From Mucor mucedo (taxonomy: Eukaryota > Mucoromycota > Mucoromycetes > Mucorales > Mucoraceae): a DNA stretch of 64,000 nt. Below, in pieces: positions 1-10,769 of the stretch; within the stretch, counting starts at the first letter, position 1; every line of letters begins with the position of its first letter. The stretch is from positions 62,001 to 126,000 of the forward strand of contig NW_026252394.1 of NCBI RefSeq assembly GCF_025094135.1. Direction: 5' to 3'. Both the position numbers and the translations under genes were made by a program. The notes below the pieces were generated by a model. The model was not told the DNA's origin. It ran no database searches and saw nothing but the letters and a program-made list of their open reading frames with translations.

Positions 1-1
1 G

Positions 2-715
2 CGAGTGGCTTTATACAAAAACGGAGACTATAACATGAATTACAACAAGGATCAGCATCAAATTAAGGATTGGATTCGACGCTCCTTGGATCACCTACTA
101 TTAGTCTATTAAAGTACTGATGACTTCACCATTAAACATAGTGAACAATGGTATCAGTCACGTAACTGGTTACCTCTCGAACTGCTTTTTGAGAAAATCA
201 ATGGGTCTAAAAGTCTTCGTGGTGAATCTTCTTCCGTTGCAAGCAGTGAAAGAAAGAATTTACAAAGATCAGTCCCATCTACTGACAAGTTGCAGGCAAA
301 GAAAATGGGCACCAGAGTTGATATGTTGGTCACTGTTAATAATTTGGAGTTTTTATGCGAAGAAGATAAAGCCAGCGACGATAATACAAAAATGATTGAA
401 GAACGTCATTTTAAGATCGGAAAAGAAATGAAAGACATTCTTTGGGGTTTATTTAGACGTTGCAAGTATGATCGCTCCAAGATGAGAAAACTTGTCTCAT
501 TCGGAATTACTACTTTCAAATTCAAGGCTTTTTGGCGTTCTTCACGTAGTTTACGGAGTGTTGAGGATATCATAGATATAATAATAAAGTTAATTGTCAC
601 ATCACATTATGGATGGATAATAAATATAAAAGTTAATCATGAATCACGCATTACCCCACTTGTTCTCATCCTACCGTTGGAGTCTGTACATAGGGCACGT
701 CCCTGTGTCGAGTAA
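2..715 (+). pseudogene. Decayed fragment of an unknown fungal gene
   Basis: Reading from base 2, one frame stays open to the stop at 715 except for a single stop codon near 110. There is no start codon at the left edge, so the gene is cut by the window, broken, or both. The readable part (from about 290) has a basic, charged stretch ending in KIGKEMKDILW, then a hydrophobic tail. This loosely resembles a family of lineage-expanded uncharacterised proteins that I recall from Mucoromycota, but I cannot name a domain. If the internal stop lay inside an intron the gene could be intact, but I see no convincing GT-AG pair around it. Remnant status is an inference. Confidence 0.35.
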
Positions 716-1835
716 ATATATATTCTGCAAAAGCAATACAATCGAATGGGCCTGGACTATAGAATATTAATAGATCCTGAGCATAAATATTACTCTTGTC
801 ATTTGATGTTATAACTGTTGATCCCTCTGACTAATATTTATATACTCAGTATGGAAGGGCTAAAATTAAAGACATGTTGATTATTTACTATCACCAGATT
901 ATTACATCATGATCCAATAAGGCGCTTACTATTCTCCCTAGAACTATCCCAGTTCTTTATATAAATATCCATAGTTTTTTCTCATAGACCATCAAGACAT
1001 TTTTGAATACGTTTTTAATTATATTTTTCGTCCATAATAAAAGTGGTATCCAAGTTCTAACAGTATCACTTTTGGTTTATTTTTTATTTTGTTCTCCATG
1101 CAAAACACGGAGTTAGAAAGCCTATGTAAAAAGGGTAAAAAAATACTGTGTTGTCTAAAAACAATGCTTGAAAGTGTCATCATTTTAAGGCTCACAGTCA
1201 CAATAAAAATTGACAAATGAGTTTAATAAATTGGTTAGAGAGGAGCTGTGAGTCCTGAAAGGCAAAACACACACAAACTTTTTTAGCATTTAATGATTTA
1301 ATCTACACTTGGAAGAGGGAGACTGTAAGTACCGAACGGCAAAAAAAAAAAGAAAAACTAAAGCACACGAGAGGGCTTCAGGGGAAATGTCTAGGACTCA
1401 AATGTATTTTTTAGAATCCCGTGATGGTCTATACATAAGTCTTTACGTCGATTGACATGCGATATCGTCTTAAGGTCATAGGATGATCGATTTCTGTTTG
1501 CCACAAAATCTGCTTCACTGTCATTACAAGCTATTACTGGAACACAGATAGACAATTACCAAGTTCTGACTTGCTTGGGGGGATTTTGCAAGTGTTTCTA
1601 TTTTAAGTAAAGGCTCAAACATTATGGATGATGAAACAAGCAATTAAATTATTCTGACATAAGCTCTTGTTTATCAGCCTATAAATAAAGCTGGTTCACA
1701 CACTTTATTCTTCTCCTTTTCTTCTCCCTCAACACACTTCTTCTATCGTATGAAAGTAACCAATAATGTAAAAAGGTTTGTTTAGTAGTGACTCTTATTC
1801 CTTTGAAAAGACGCTAAAATGAAAAAAGATATTAT
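716..1835. other. Intergenic, no gene seen
   Basis: AT-rich sequence with short homopolymers. Only short, low-complexity open frames are present on either strand and none has recognisable motifs. The sequence just before 1740 is a pyrimidine-rich run, which may belong to a promoter for the structured block that follows. Confidence 0.5.
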
Positions 1836-2078
1836 TGCGGTATTGCGGCTGCGGCTAGTCTTTGCTATAGGAGGGCGACCTCCTAGGCAGGGTTCTTGAG
1901 TTTTTGGAACTCACGGACTGTGAATAGCAGGGATTGCACTGTAAATAGTTGTAATTATATTGGCCTGCTGGTCTTGATCAGAATTCCTGTAAGTGGAGGT
2001 CAAGACATTTCCGGCCGTAGGTCCCGATCGGCAGTCTGAAGAATGCCTAGAAAACCGGTCGGGAGGTCGGTTTTTTTT
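1836..2078 (+). ncRNA. Candidate structured small RNA ending in a T8 tract
   Basis: A roughly 240-bp GC-richer island in AT-rich DNA with several perfect inverted repeats. AGGAGG-GCGA-CCTCCT at 1869-1884 is a hairpin with a GNRA tetraloop. TGAGTT/AACTCA lies at 1897-1913, GTCTTGA/TCAAGAC at 1971-2006 and AAAACCG/CGGTTTT at 2051-2074. The last stem runs straight into eight T residues (2071-2078), as expected for Pol III termination. I could not match it to RNase P, SRP, U6 or another known RNA, and I saw no clear A/B boxes. It could also be part of a decayed mobile element. The identity is unknown and the RNA call is an inference. Confidence 0.35.
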
Positions 2079-2907
2079 ATATGCGACTTTAAACTTGGTT
2101 ATGTAGCACGCATAACTCGTTCTTCTGTATTTAAAGTCCTTGCTAATATCTCCGAATTAAGCAAGTTGTTACCCATGCTGTATATGATGCTTGTATTTCG
2201 TTTGATGATTATGGCTAATGTTGATATTATTACTGAAGCAGCACCTGAATCTGATGTCAGAAGCAGTTTAAAAGGCCACACTCACCGAAACCAGAAGATG
2301 ACTTTGTTCGTGCTGTTAAAAAAATGTTAACGCAACCAGTCCTGACGAAGCAGCAACATCAAGATTTAAATCCGTACTGAAACAAGGACAAGAAAAGAAG
2401 TGTTAAGACTTTTTCTATAAAATAAAGTTTTCTCTATTCCCGTGTAATTTTTATACACTCTTATATACCATTGTAACAAGTGTGCGTCTTTTTCTTTTTT
2501 TTTTTTACCTTGGTGTTAGTATGCAGCTCTGTTACTGTATACTAAATGATCATGTAGCTGGACCCTTTTTTATTGTCAATAAAGAAAGATATTTTTAATA
2601 TAAATATTCCAGATTTTAATTCATTATATTTTTTAGACAGTTTTATCTGTAATAATAAACGTCTCAACTTACTTATTACAGTCTTATTACACAATTACTT
2701 TTTTTGTAACCGACAATATCCGCCAGCCGGACTGAATCTATAAGCTGACATCTACCGAGATTGAATAATTGAAAAGGAAATATCTATATGGATAATAGAA
2801 TAAAAAAGACTATAAACTTTGCTCAAACCAATTATTTACAATGGACGAAGCCCTGGTTGCCTCATTTATTATTATTATTATTATTACTGTACAGTTTTTA
2901 TTATCTT
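2079..2907. other. Intergenic with a possible coding remnant
   Basis: Around 2250-2400 two overlapping plus-strand frames both encode plausible charged peptides ending at about 2337 and 2405, which may be the tail of a decayed gene. No start, splice sites or domain could be fixed. The rest is AT-rich, with short homopolymers at 2490-2510 and an ATT triplet run at 2866-2888. Confidence 0.3.
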
Positions 2908-5742
2908 TTAGATTCCAAGGGAGATACCGAAATCTCCGCCAAATGACAATCTTGGTAACCTCGGTGGCGGACAATCATCTTGGATTATATCATTTACGGT
3001 ATTATTTGATGAACCTTGTAAGTGTGACGATGGACCTTGTACGTGCGACGATGGACCTTGTAACTGTGATGATGAACCTTGTAACTGTGATGATGAACCT
3101 TGTAACTTTGATGATGTGCCTTGTAAGTGCTCCGGAAAAGGCTCCTCTTCTACGATTTCATCGTCACTGTCATCCGTGTATATTTTGGTTAATCTCCTAC
3201 TTGGATCCTTTTTAGGTGGTATAGTAGTGGATGTGGGTATGGGTGGTAATCTAGCGTTGATATATCTATTGGGTGGTGTGGAATCATAACTATTGTCACT
3301 GTACCGACTCATCATCATCAACGATTGTATATCTGGATCAACCGTAGATGAAGATCTTCCTCTTGAAACTAAGGAAGGGCCTAGTTGCAATGAATCATTT
3401 GTTAACGATGATATAGTAGATAACGCAATTCTTCTATGGAGTGCGTAGCTGGTTCGAGGAGATAAAACCGCTGACGATGCTACTGTGTTCATGGCGGGAG
3501 ACATGGCAGTAGCGGAATCTGGAAACGTTTCTTCCACTTGTGATGCTTGGATCTCTTGATGTCGCAAAGCAATCGTTGCTGGTAATCCGGGAGCGGGGCT
3601 AAAGACGGGCGAAGGGGGTCTTGAATGAAGCGTGGGATAACTCTTATTTGTTGATAATGTAGCGGAAGAGCTTAGGCTCGGTGCATTTGCACTTGTCATT
3701 GATGAGTCAGAATAAATTGATCTTAGATCATCATTGCTATCGTCATACCCTGACCATTGTTTGTTCTTTCTGTTGTTTGTGGTGTTATTATGACTATTAT
3801 CGTTTCGACTATTAATTACGGCTCGATCAACAGCGGGTAAAACATCTGAACTTCCTGAATCATTTATTATTTTATTTTTAGCTGGCTGTGGAGGTAGTGG
3901 TAATGGTAGATTGACAGGTGGTGGTGGTAGTGGCCCTCTTTCTTTTCTATTTGCAAGATCAATGTTAAGAGGCGGTAGAGCTTTTCTGTGCATCACTTGT
4001 CTCCTCATGGTTGGTGTAGTCGTTCGAGGTCTTTCCTCTGGATCTGCCTCATCAGGTTTGTATAATTCTTCTTGAGACATTATACCAAGCTCAAAATTGG
4101 GTGGTTGTAAGGCGTTTCTGTACATTGGTTGTCTTCTCATGGTTGGCGTAGTAGTTCTTGGTCTTTCCTCTGGATATATTGCATCTGGTTTGTATGATAA
4201 TTCTTGCGATACTGTACTAAGATCCAGAGCAGAAGCAAACTTTTTCAACTGTCTATGTTCTTCCTGTTTCAAATAAGAGCTACCCGTTTCTGGGGTTGGG
4301 GACAATGCACGTCTACCTCCGGTAGCAATATCATATTGACATGAGTGGTTATTGTTCGAAACCATATAAGGCGTTGGTGTTGTCGTTTTCATTTCGTTGA
4401 CAAACATCATAGGTGTCACACGTCCGGTTATATTTCCTTCCTCATCGTCACTTACTTCAGGCATGATATTATTGTCACGAATTACACTGTAACTGTCGTT
4501 ATTTTGGGTTGTCAGGTCATCGTCCGTTATATTTTGGGGAGCAGATCTTGATTCTAAGCGGTACGGTAAGAATTCTGAACGAGCCACCTCTTCAAAAGCA
4601 TACTTCATCATCATGTCATCTGCAGGTGCACTGGAGGCAGATGATTCTCTTTTAGGAATGGATGCAACGATGATTGGGATTTTTGCTTTGATCTCTTCGT
4701 ATTTCATGCCAAATTGGAAAGTCACTTCGATTTGGTGATAAATAGATACAAGTGGGGAATCCAAAGTGTAAGACAAATAAGGGTGGAGACGATGTCGTAC
4801 AAGACATGGTCGTTTCCAAGCCGAAGTTGTCGAATCGGGTATGTGAATGAGTGCAGGGACTGTTCTCTTGATAAATTTAACATGTGTGTCTTTGTAGTGA
4901 CTGGCATCAGCCATTTTTTGGTCCAAGTCAAATATTTGTGAATCTCTATTACTGTATGATAAATCGGAATCTGATTTTGATAAAGACTGTCGTCTGGAAG
5001 GAGTCCAATCGAATTAATTAATTTGTTATAATTGACATGTCTTTTCTAAGAAAAAAACACAAAAAAAACAAACAAAAACAGAAAGAAAAAAAAATTACCT
5101 GTATAATTCTATTTGAACCAAACGAGTTCTAATTGATTGAACAGTCTTTTGGTTTGCGAAACTAATGTATTTGATAGCAATAGGAATATGTTCTTGTTCA
5201 ATACACACGATTTGCGGGGCATCAATCTCGTAATGAAATTTACCAGGTACAGTTCTTTGAAATAATTTCGTCTCAATGATAGGCGCCAGCTCCTTGTATG
5301 GCAATAAATGTCTACGTAATACAATTGGATACTCGGCAGTAAGTGTTCTTGTTATACCAGTAGAGATGGATACAATGACTTTGTAATTGATTGTTGCTCT
5401 TTTTACTAATAAGCTTCTGGGGTATATGTTTGGTATATCCATTTCCCAAGGTATTACATGATCCCCTGCTGGTAAGGTCGTCCTTCCAAAAATAGGAAGC
5501 TTCAGCTTTGGTAAAAGAGGCGAGGTCATTTCAATGTTTGTAGGTTGATGTAAGGTAATGTGACTAAAACCTTTGAATTTGACAGACATATTTCGGATCT
5601 TGACTGGCTTAGTGAGAGTAAATCTTACTTCGCCTTTTAATACACGTGCTGGTTCATTTGTATTATCGAACTTTGCTGGACCAATGAAATCTAGATAACC
5701 TTCTGTTGGCTCTATTTCTATTGATTTGAAGCCATCCTTCAT
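2908..5742 (-). CDS. Arrestin-domain (ART/alpha-arrestin) protein
   Basis: Two exons, 5742-5099 and 4993-2908, joined by a 105-bp GT-AG intron in phase 2 (AG|A); about 909 residues. The N-terminal ~215 residues match an arrestin N-domain (lipid and tail motifs such as KGEVRF, KFKGFSH and PWEMDIPNIYPRSL). The arrestin C-domain continues into exon 2 and ends around FQFGMKYEEIKAKIPIIVAS. The remaining ~550 residues look disordered and are rich in Ser, Thr and Pro. They contain a duplicated segment (YKPD...EERPRTTTPTMRRQ, twice) and five or six 7-residue LQGSSSQ-like repeats near the end. Family members are ubiquitin-ligase adaptors that send plasma-membrane transporters for endocytosis. I do not see a PPxY motif, which many yeast ARTs use to bind Rsp5, so its ligase link is open. 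It is divergent from the ALG12-like gene, about 240 bp away. Confidence 0.88.
3008..3133. repeat. 21-bp coding minisatellite, about 6 copies
   Basis: Six adjacent 21-bp units of the form GATGAACCTTGTAACTGTGA(T), with single-base differences between units. They lie inside the arrestin-like gene and encode the heptads LQGSSSQ/LQGPSSH on the minus strand. The copies near the middle are most alike. Confidence 0.85.
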
Positions 5743-5982
5743 ATTTATAAGCTTTAATTTTATTGATTGGAAAATGGTATAGACTGTAAATAAGAAAAAA
5801 AGAGAAAAGAAAAATAAATAAGTAAACAGCTATCTAATTTTTTTAAATGTGATACGGACATTATGTTTTTGGGATAAAGAAGAAAATTATAAAGAAAGGT
5901 CGCACTTAACTTTGGTCAAACATTAATTTTTTTAATTTTCTATTTTGAGTTTTGTCTTTTTATTTATTGTTTGAATCTCGAA

Positions 5983-7473
5983 ATGAAGCTCGTGTTAGCA
6001 TGCCTATTCACTTTAGTTGTGCTAGAAGCTTACTTAGCCCCATTCACAAAAGTAGAAGAAAGTTTCAACCTTCAAGCAACTCATGACATTATACATCAAG
6101 CTTCCCACTACGATCATTTGGATTTTCCCGGTGTTGTACCGCGTACTTTTCTGGGTGCTACGATTTTAAGCTTGATAGGCTGGCCATTTATTCATTTTTT
6201 TCCCCTGTCACCTATCGACGAACAAGTATTAGTTCGTATTATACTTTCGGCTGGCGTTGTATTTTCCCTCGGTAAATTTGCCTCCGGAGGTGTTCGTTCT
6301 TTATTTGGTTCTTTTACTGCTCAAATCACCATAGCTCTTTTGGTATGCCAATTCCACCTCGTGTTTTGGGCGTCTCGCACTTTACCAAATATGTTTGCGT
6401 TGCCATGGGTTATGATGGGCTTGTCTCATTGGCTGATTAGTTTGTCTCAAACAAGCGGTCGCACGTATCACATCGAACAAATGATTCGGTTCCTGACATT
6501 TTCTGGGATTATTTTTAGATTCGAAGCTGGAATTATGTTGGTCATTTTGGTGGGCACGGAATGGCTTTGCGGTAGTATTACATTGGGAAATAGCTTTAAG
6601 CAAACAATTGTAACTGCAATTATTAGTTTAATTATTTCTGTACCACTAGACTCTTTCTTCTGGAATGAATGGGTATGGCCCGAGGGTATGGTTTTTTACT
6701 TTAATGCTATTCTTAACAAAAGCTCTGATTGGGGAACCTTACCATTCCATGCGTACTTTCTGTCATTTTTACCGCGTCTATTATTAATATCATATCCATT
6801 ATCGATTATCGGTTTCTTTTTGGACTCGCGTGTTCGCCGAATGCTATCCCCAATGATTGTTTATATCCTTATTTTCTCGTGTTTGCCACACAAAGAATGG
6901 AGATTTATTATTTATACTATACCTGTGTTTACTGCCGCCGCTGCCGCTTCCGTTTCTTCGGTTATTACAGCCGCCCATCGTTCTCAGATCCAACGTGTAG
7001 CATCAGTGGCTATTGTTTTGGGTGCCCTCGCTTCATTCGCTATTTCTATTATCATGTTCCAAATTTCACGACTTAACTATCCTGGGGGAGAAGCTCTTTA
7101 CACTTTACATGAAATCGAGAATAATACACCTTATGTCAGTGTTCATATGGATGCAGACACGGCCATGACAGGTGCTTCTCTTTATGGTCAGTCCAATCCT
7201 CACTGGTCATACTCCAAGAATGAGTCACATAGCTCGGAAGAGGACTTTCTTAAAGCACACTATACACACATTATTACCTCCACACCCGAAAAATTTGATA
7301 AGTCTATATTTGAAGTGATTGATCAAACCTACGGACTTGATAAAGTCTCACTGAAATCAATCTCAGAATATATGAAATCTCTTCGGTCGATGGATATATC
7401 ACCTATTTCATTCAAGATGTCACCAAAGCTATTTACGCTCAAGTTGATTCAGCCTCAAAACAATTTGGATTGA
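5983..7473 (+). CDS. ALG12: ALG12-type dolichyl-P-mannose alpha-1,6-mannosyltransferase
   Basis: Single exon, 496 residues. The first ATG is at 5983; an upstream in-frame TTG is not used. The N terminus carries FTKVEESFNLQATHD and FPGVVPRTF, the luminal-loop signature of glycosyltransferase family 22 (ALG9/ALG12/PIG-B). LPHKEWRFIIY matches the conserved HKE-x-RF motif. Multiple hydrophobic segments fit a polytopic ER membrane protein. ALG12 adds the eighth mannose to the lipid-linked N-glycan precursor in the ER lumen. ALG12, rather than ALG9 or GPI-mannosyltransferase, is chosen from the N-terminal motif set and the ~500-residue length. It shares a short divergent promoter with the arrestin-like gene. 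No oddities were seen. Confidence 0.87.
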   Translation: MKLVLACLFTLVVLEAYLAPFTKVEESFNLQATHDIIHQASHYDHLDFPGVVPRTFLGATILSLIGWPFIHFFPLSPIDEQVLVRIILSAGVVFSLGKFASGGVRSLFGSFTAQITIALLVCQFHLVFWASRTLPNMFALPWVMMGLSHWLISLSQTSGRTYHIEQMIRFLTFSGIIFRFEAGIMLVILVGTEWLCGSITLGNSFKQTIVTAIISLIISVPLDSFFWNEWVWPEGMVFYFNAILNKSSDWGTLPFHAYFLSFLPRLLLISYPLSIIGFFLDSRVRRMLSPMIVYILIFSCLPHKEWRFIIYTIPVFTAAAAASVSSVITAAHRSQIQRVASVAIVLGALASFAISIIMFQISRLNYPGGEALYTLHEIENNTPYVSVHMDADTAMTGASLYGQSNPHWSYSKNESHSSEEDFLKAHYTHIITSTPEKFDKSIFEVIDQTYGLDKVSLKSISEYMKSLRSMDISPISFKMSPKLFTLKLIQPQNNLD

Positions 7474-8011
7474 ATTTACCGTACGCAAATATCCTGTTGT
7501 GCTTTATAGCAAGACATAGGTACGTCTTTCAAAAAATAAAAGTTTCTGTGTTTTTAAGTTACCGATACGCGATTGTCCCTCTTTGCGTTGTCTCTTTCTT
7601 TTGTATTATTTTGTTTAGTAGGATAAAAGGGAAAATGGGTGAGTTGGCCATCTTTGTTGGGATTAGCTTTAGAGTCGAAGGTAAGATACAGCCTTATTTT
7701 GATGGTAATTGAGGGTAATGGAAGTCTGTTTGAGTTGAAGAATTTGAAAAGTATACAAAAACATTTATCACTCGTTGTTTGTACATTCATTAAATTGTAC
7801 AGTCCTTCTAGTTGTGCACGACAGCAACTACTCTATCAAGCTACTACTTATTTTAAAAAAAGTAACCCTTGTTACGCTCCTCGCCCATTACTGATATATC
7901 TTGCCGGAAAATCTGTCTGCTACGAAAGTCTAATGACATTAGTCTTTGTAAGCATTATGTGGAATTGTATAACATGATTATTTATCGCTGACTTCAGTCT
8001 TTAATAACTTA

Positions 8012-8185
8012 ATGAGTCATTTTACGCTCGATTTAGAAGATGATGCTTATACAGATTACGCGAAGACGGAAAAGCAACGGACAAAAGGTATGCACATCTT
8101 GTATTTGTTACATCAATACCTTGGAGCAAAATTGATGAAACCACACTCATATTCAACTATTGTGAGTAACCCATGTTTGTCATAA
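8012..8185 (+). CDS. Small hypothetical ORF, possibly a gene fragment
   Basis: 57 codons from ATG at 8012. The first 25 residues are polar and acidic and look protein-like (MSHFTLDLEDDAYTDY, then KTEKQR). The rest reads less like real coding. A GTATGC donor-like site directly follows ACAAAAG at about 8087, so this may be the first exon of a truncated gene whose other exons I cannot find. No family is recognised. Confidence 0.25.
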   Translation: MSHFTLDLEDDAYTDYAKTEKQRTKGMHILYLLHQYLGAKLMKPHSYSTIVSNPCLS

Positions 8186-8190
8186 AACGG

Positions 8191-8249
8191 GAATTAAATC
8201 GCATGAAATTAAAGCGTATAAAATTAAAGCGCGTGAAATTAAAATCTAA
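8191..8249. repeat. 15-bp tandem repeat, about 4 units
   Basis: Units of the form GAAATTAAAGCGYRT repeat about four times with small changes. They lie immediately after the small ORF at 8012-8185 in otherwise unstructured AT-rich DNA. Confidence 0.6.
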
Positions 8250-9090
8250 TTTCTGCAAACTTTCAGTCTATGTCAAAGCGGAACTAAACCTTTTGTAAAT
8301 AAAATGTTCTCAAAACATCGAAGATCGGCGAACTGGTCACTATAATATTTAGTATATGTAAATTTCATATGTAAAACCCTTATCTATCTAATTTTTATAA
8401 TTAAAAGAATGTGAATAGTTCTAAGTGTCTTTTATTGACTGTGTGTATTTCGTTATCAGCGTACAAATTTGATAAATGACAAATCATATAAACAAAGGTA
8501 ACACATATTTGCTGACGATGTCTTGGTAGCCATCAATATATATATAATCTGTAACATTAAAAATAAAGTGTGTACACAAATGAATACACATCATGACATT
8601 TTTTCTTTGTGCTCACTTTGATGTTATTGCATTAATAGGCTTCTTCTTTTTTTTTTTAATAAAGTGGGGAGAAATTATCTTTTTATTTTTAATGTTACAC
8701 GGGCGATCCACTGTATTACTACGGCGCATGTTTGATTAAATTTAAGGCTAATCATTATGTCTTACAGCACGATCTGGTCAAATACATCAATTTCATATAT
8801 GCGGCAATAAACCGTGTTCTATTTTGGATTAATTTGGATTTATAATTGATGTATGTATGGAAAGGGGAGGGAAATGGTTGTGTATAATGTATATGATTTT
8901 CTATAAGATAGTGGCCTATTTTTTTTCTGAAAAATGTATATATAGAAAGAGAAGGGGGGTTTATGTATGTATAAAGGATGAAAAGAGATCTACTCGATAT
9001 CATTTGTGGAAGTGGCAGGAGTGGTTGTATTTGAAGGTGAAGATTGAGCTAATAAAAACATAATGTAAATAAAGTAAAATAGAACGAGTA

Positions 9091-10769
9091 TCAATCGAAA
9101 GACCTACTATATGTGTTTAAAAAATCATCCATATTAACAAAATCTAAACCATTAGTATCATTTTCGAACCCTAACTCTGTAGCAAGTGATTTTAAACTAG
9201 ATTCTAATTCTTCCGCTGCTGCTGCAGAAGAGTTAATCGGGGTACCGACAACGGGTGTATTGTTTGGAGTTGCTGCATCTGGGATATGTGACATGAGTGA
9301 TGCTTCGTTGAACGACTCGCTCTTATTGAAAGGTTCGTTCTTAGTGAAAATCTCATTCTTAATGTAAGATTCATTCTTGACGTATGGCTCACTCTTGATG
9401 TACGACTCCTTTTTGATATATGGTTCGATGGACGAGGATGTTGGTACATCAAAGTAACTGCTATTTGTCAATTGGTTGAATAATGCTGGGTTTGTTTGTG
9501 CCAAACTGACCAAGCCCTGAAATTGGGGTAAATTAAGGAGCGATGAGAGGTCAGGCGTATTCGAATGACTATTGGAAACAATATTGTGCTGTGTTGTATT
9601 AGTATTCAAATTTGGTGCTGTTACTATAAGCAAACAAAAATATTAGTAATTAAGCATAAACAGTTTAAAGTCTTATGTACCCAATGATGCCGCCGTTGCT
9701 TTCTTTGTTTGATCATTAAGTGCAATTGCAGCTGCAAGGTCGGCAGTTGCGGGATTTGGTGATGGGGAATTGGAAGGAGAATTAATCTGGTTGATAGTAG
9801 GCGGAAGGGAAACGTCATTCACAAATTCAGAAATATCGAATTGTGGCGAGGGACGCGAATATTCGGAACTCTGTTCCTCACTCTCTTCGTCTACATCTTC
9901 AATTTTGCTGTATCTTCTCTTTTTTTCATTGTTCACGTTGTTATCTGTGACGTCGCCAAGCAAAAATCTTCTTTTACGAGGAATTACAACGTGCTTATTT
10001 TTATCGCTGGAAAATACAGAGGCTAAAAACCTAAGGATTTTGTCAATCGTTTCTTGGTGTCTATGATGTCTTTCTCTTGAAGCGACGTTTTCTTGCCATA
10101 ACACTTGATTATCAGTTTGAACATTTTTTAATTCATTACTGATAGACATTTGATGCTTTTTGATGGCAGCAATTTCATCCAGAATATGGTGAAGGTCTAC
10201 TGTACCGGTCTCTTTTTCCTCAGAATCTCGACCTTTCTTTCTGGTAACTAATAACAATAAATCAGGCTGATTACGCTGGAAATGGGGATTACTAAATTCC
10301 CAGCGTTCTGTTTCTCCCTCAGTGCTAAGTACGCCATTTTGAAGGTGTGGTACCTTGTGAAATCCATACATGTTCAATTGACGTACAAAGGAAGAAAAAT
10401 TGCTATGCTTAAAAAACCGAGGCAGAACCTTTTTAGCAAACTCTTCATGACGAACAACAATAAAAGAAAGGCCGTCCTCTGACCACCTAATCAACTCATC
10501 TGTAGTATGATCATCTACCATGCTATTCTAATATTTTAGACTCGGCAAGTCAATGTTAAAAAAAAACCTTACTTGTATAACTTATTTAAAAATGCCGGAA
10601 CATTTTGTAGCTTGTTTCTTTGAATTTGACTAGGGTTCATAACCATTTTTGCTGATGTTGAAGCTGTGGTAGCAGCAGAGGGTCTATGAACAGAGTTTGC
10701 CGTTTGTGTTGCTGGATTAGGGGCAATCGAGCTCAGCAAAGGTGCAATCGAAGCAGGGATTTGACTCAT
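9091..10769 (-). CDS. HSF1: Heat shock transcription factor
   Basis: Three exons, 10769-10573, 10522-9681 and 9623-9091, with introns of 50 and 57 bp and consistent phases; 523 residues. Residues ~55-165 form the HSF DNA-binding domain: PAFLNKLYN, then LIRWSEDGLSFIV, then FKHSNFSSFVRQLNMYGFHK. Intron 1 cuts the LYN|MVDD junction. A heptad-rich coiled coil follows (about 190-265), fitting the trimerisation region. A basic cluster IPRKRRF with EKKRR downstream may be a nuclear signal. The C-terminal region holds six consecutive hexapeptides, four of which fit the SUMO consensus psi-K-x-E. The role by family is trimeric binding to heat shock elements and chaperone gene activation. Confidence 0.93.
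9306..9426 (-). repeat. 18-bp coding repeat: hexapeptide array in HSF
   Basis: Six 18-bp units encode YIKKES, YIKSEP, YVKNES, YIKNEI, FTKNEP and FNKSES in the C-terminal activation region of the heat shock factor. The first four contain a perfect hydrophobic-K-x-E motif. Confidence 0.85.

Larger units (their letters stand above)
7474..9090. other. Intergenic; small ORF and short repeats
   Basis: No confident gene. It contains the small plus-strand ORF at 8012-8185 and the 15-bp repeats at 8191-8249, both listed separately. The segment 8750-9090 is probably the 3' flank of the heat shock factor gene. Other open frames are antisense or low complexity. Confidence 0.5.

Noticed and set aside
2043..2330. 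ORF of 95 codons overlapping the hairpin block
   Set aside because: The start lies inside the candidate structured RNA, and the frame competes with others of similar quality downstream.
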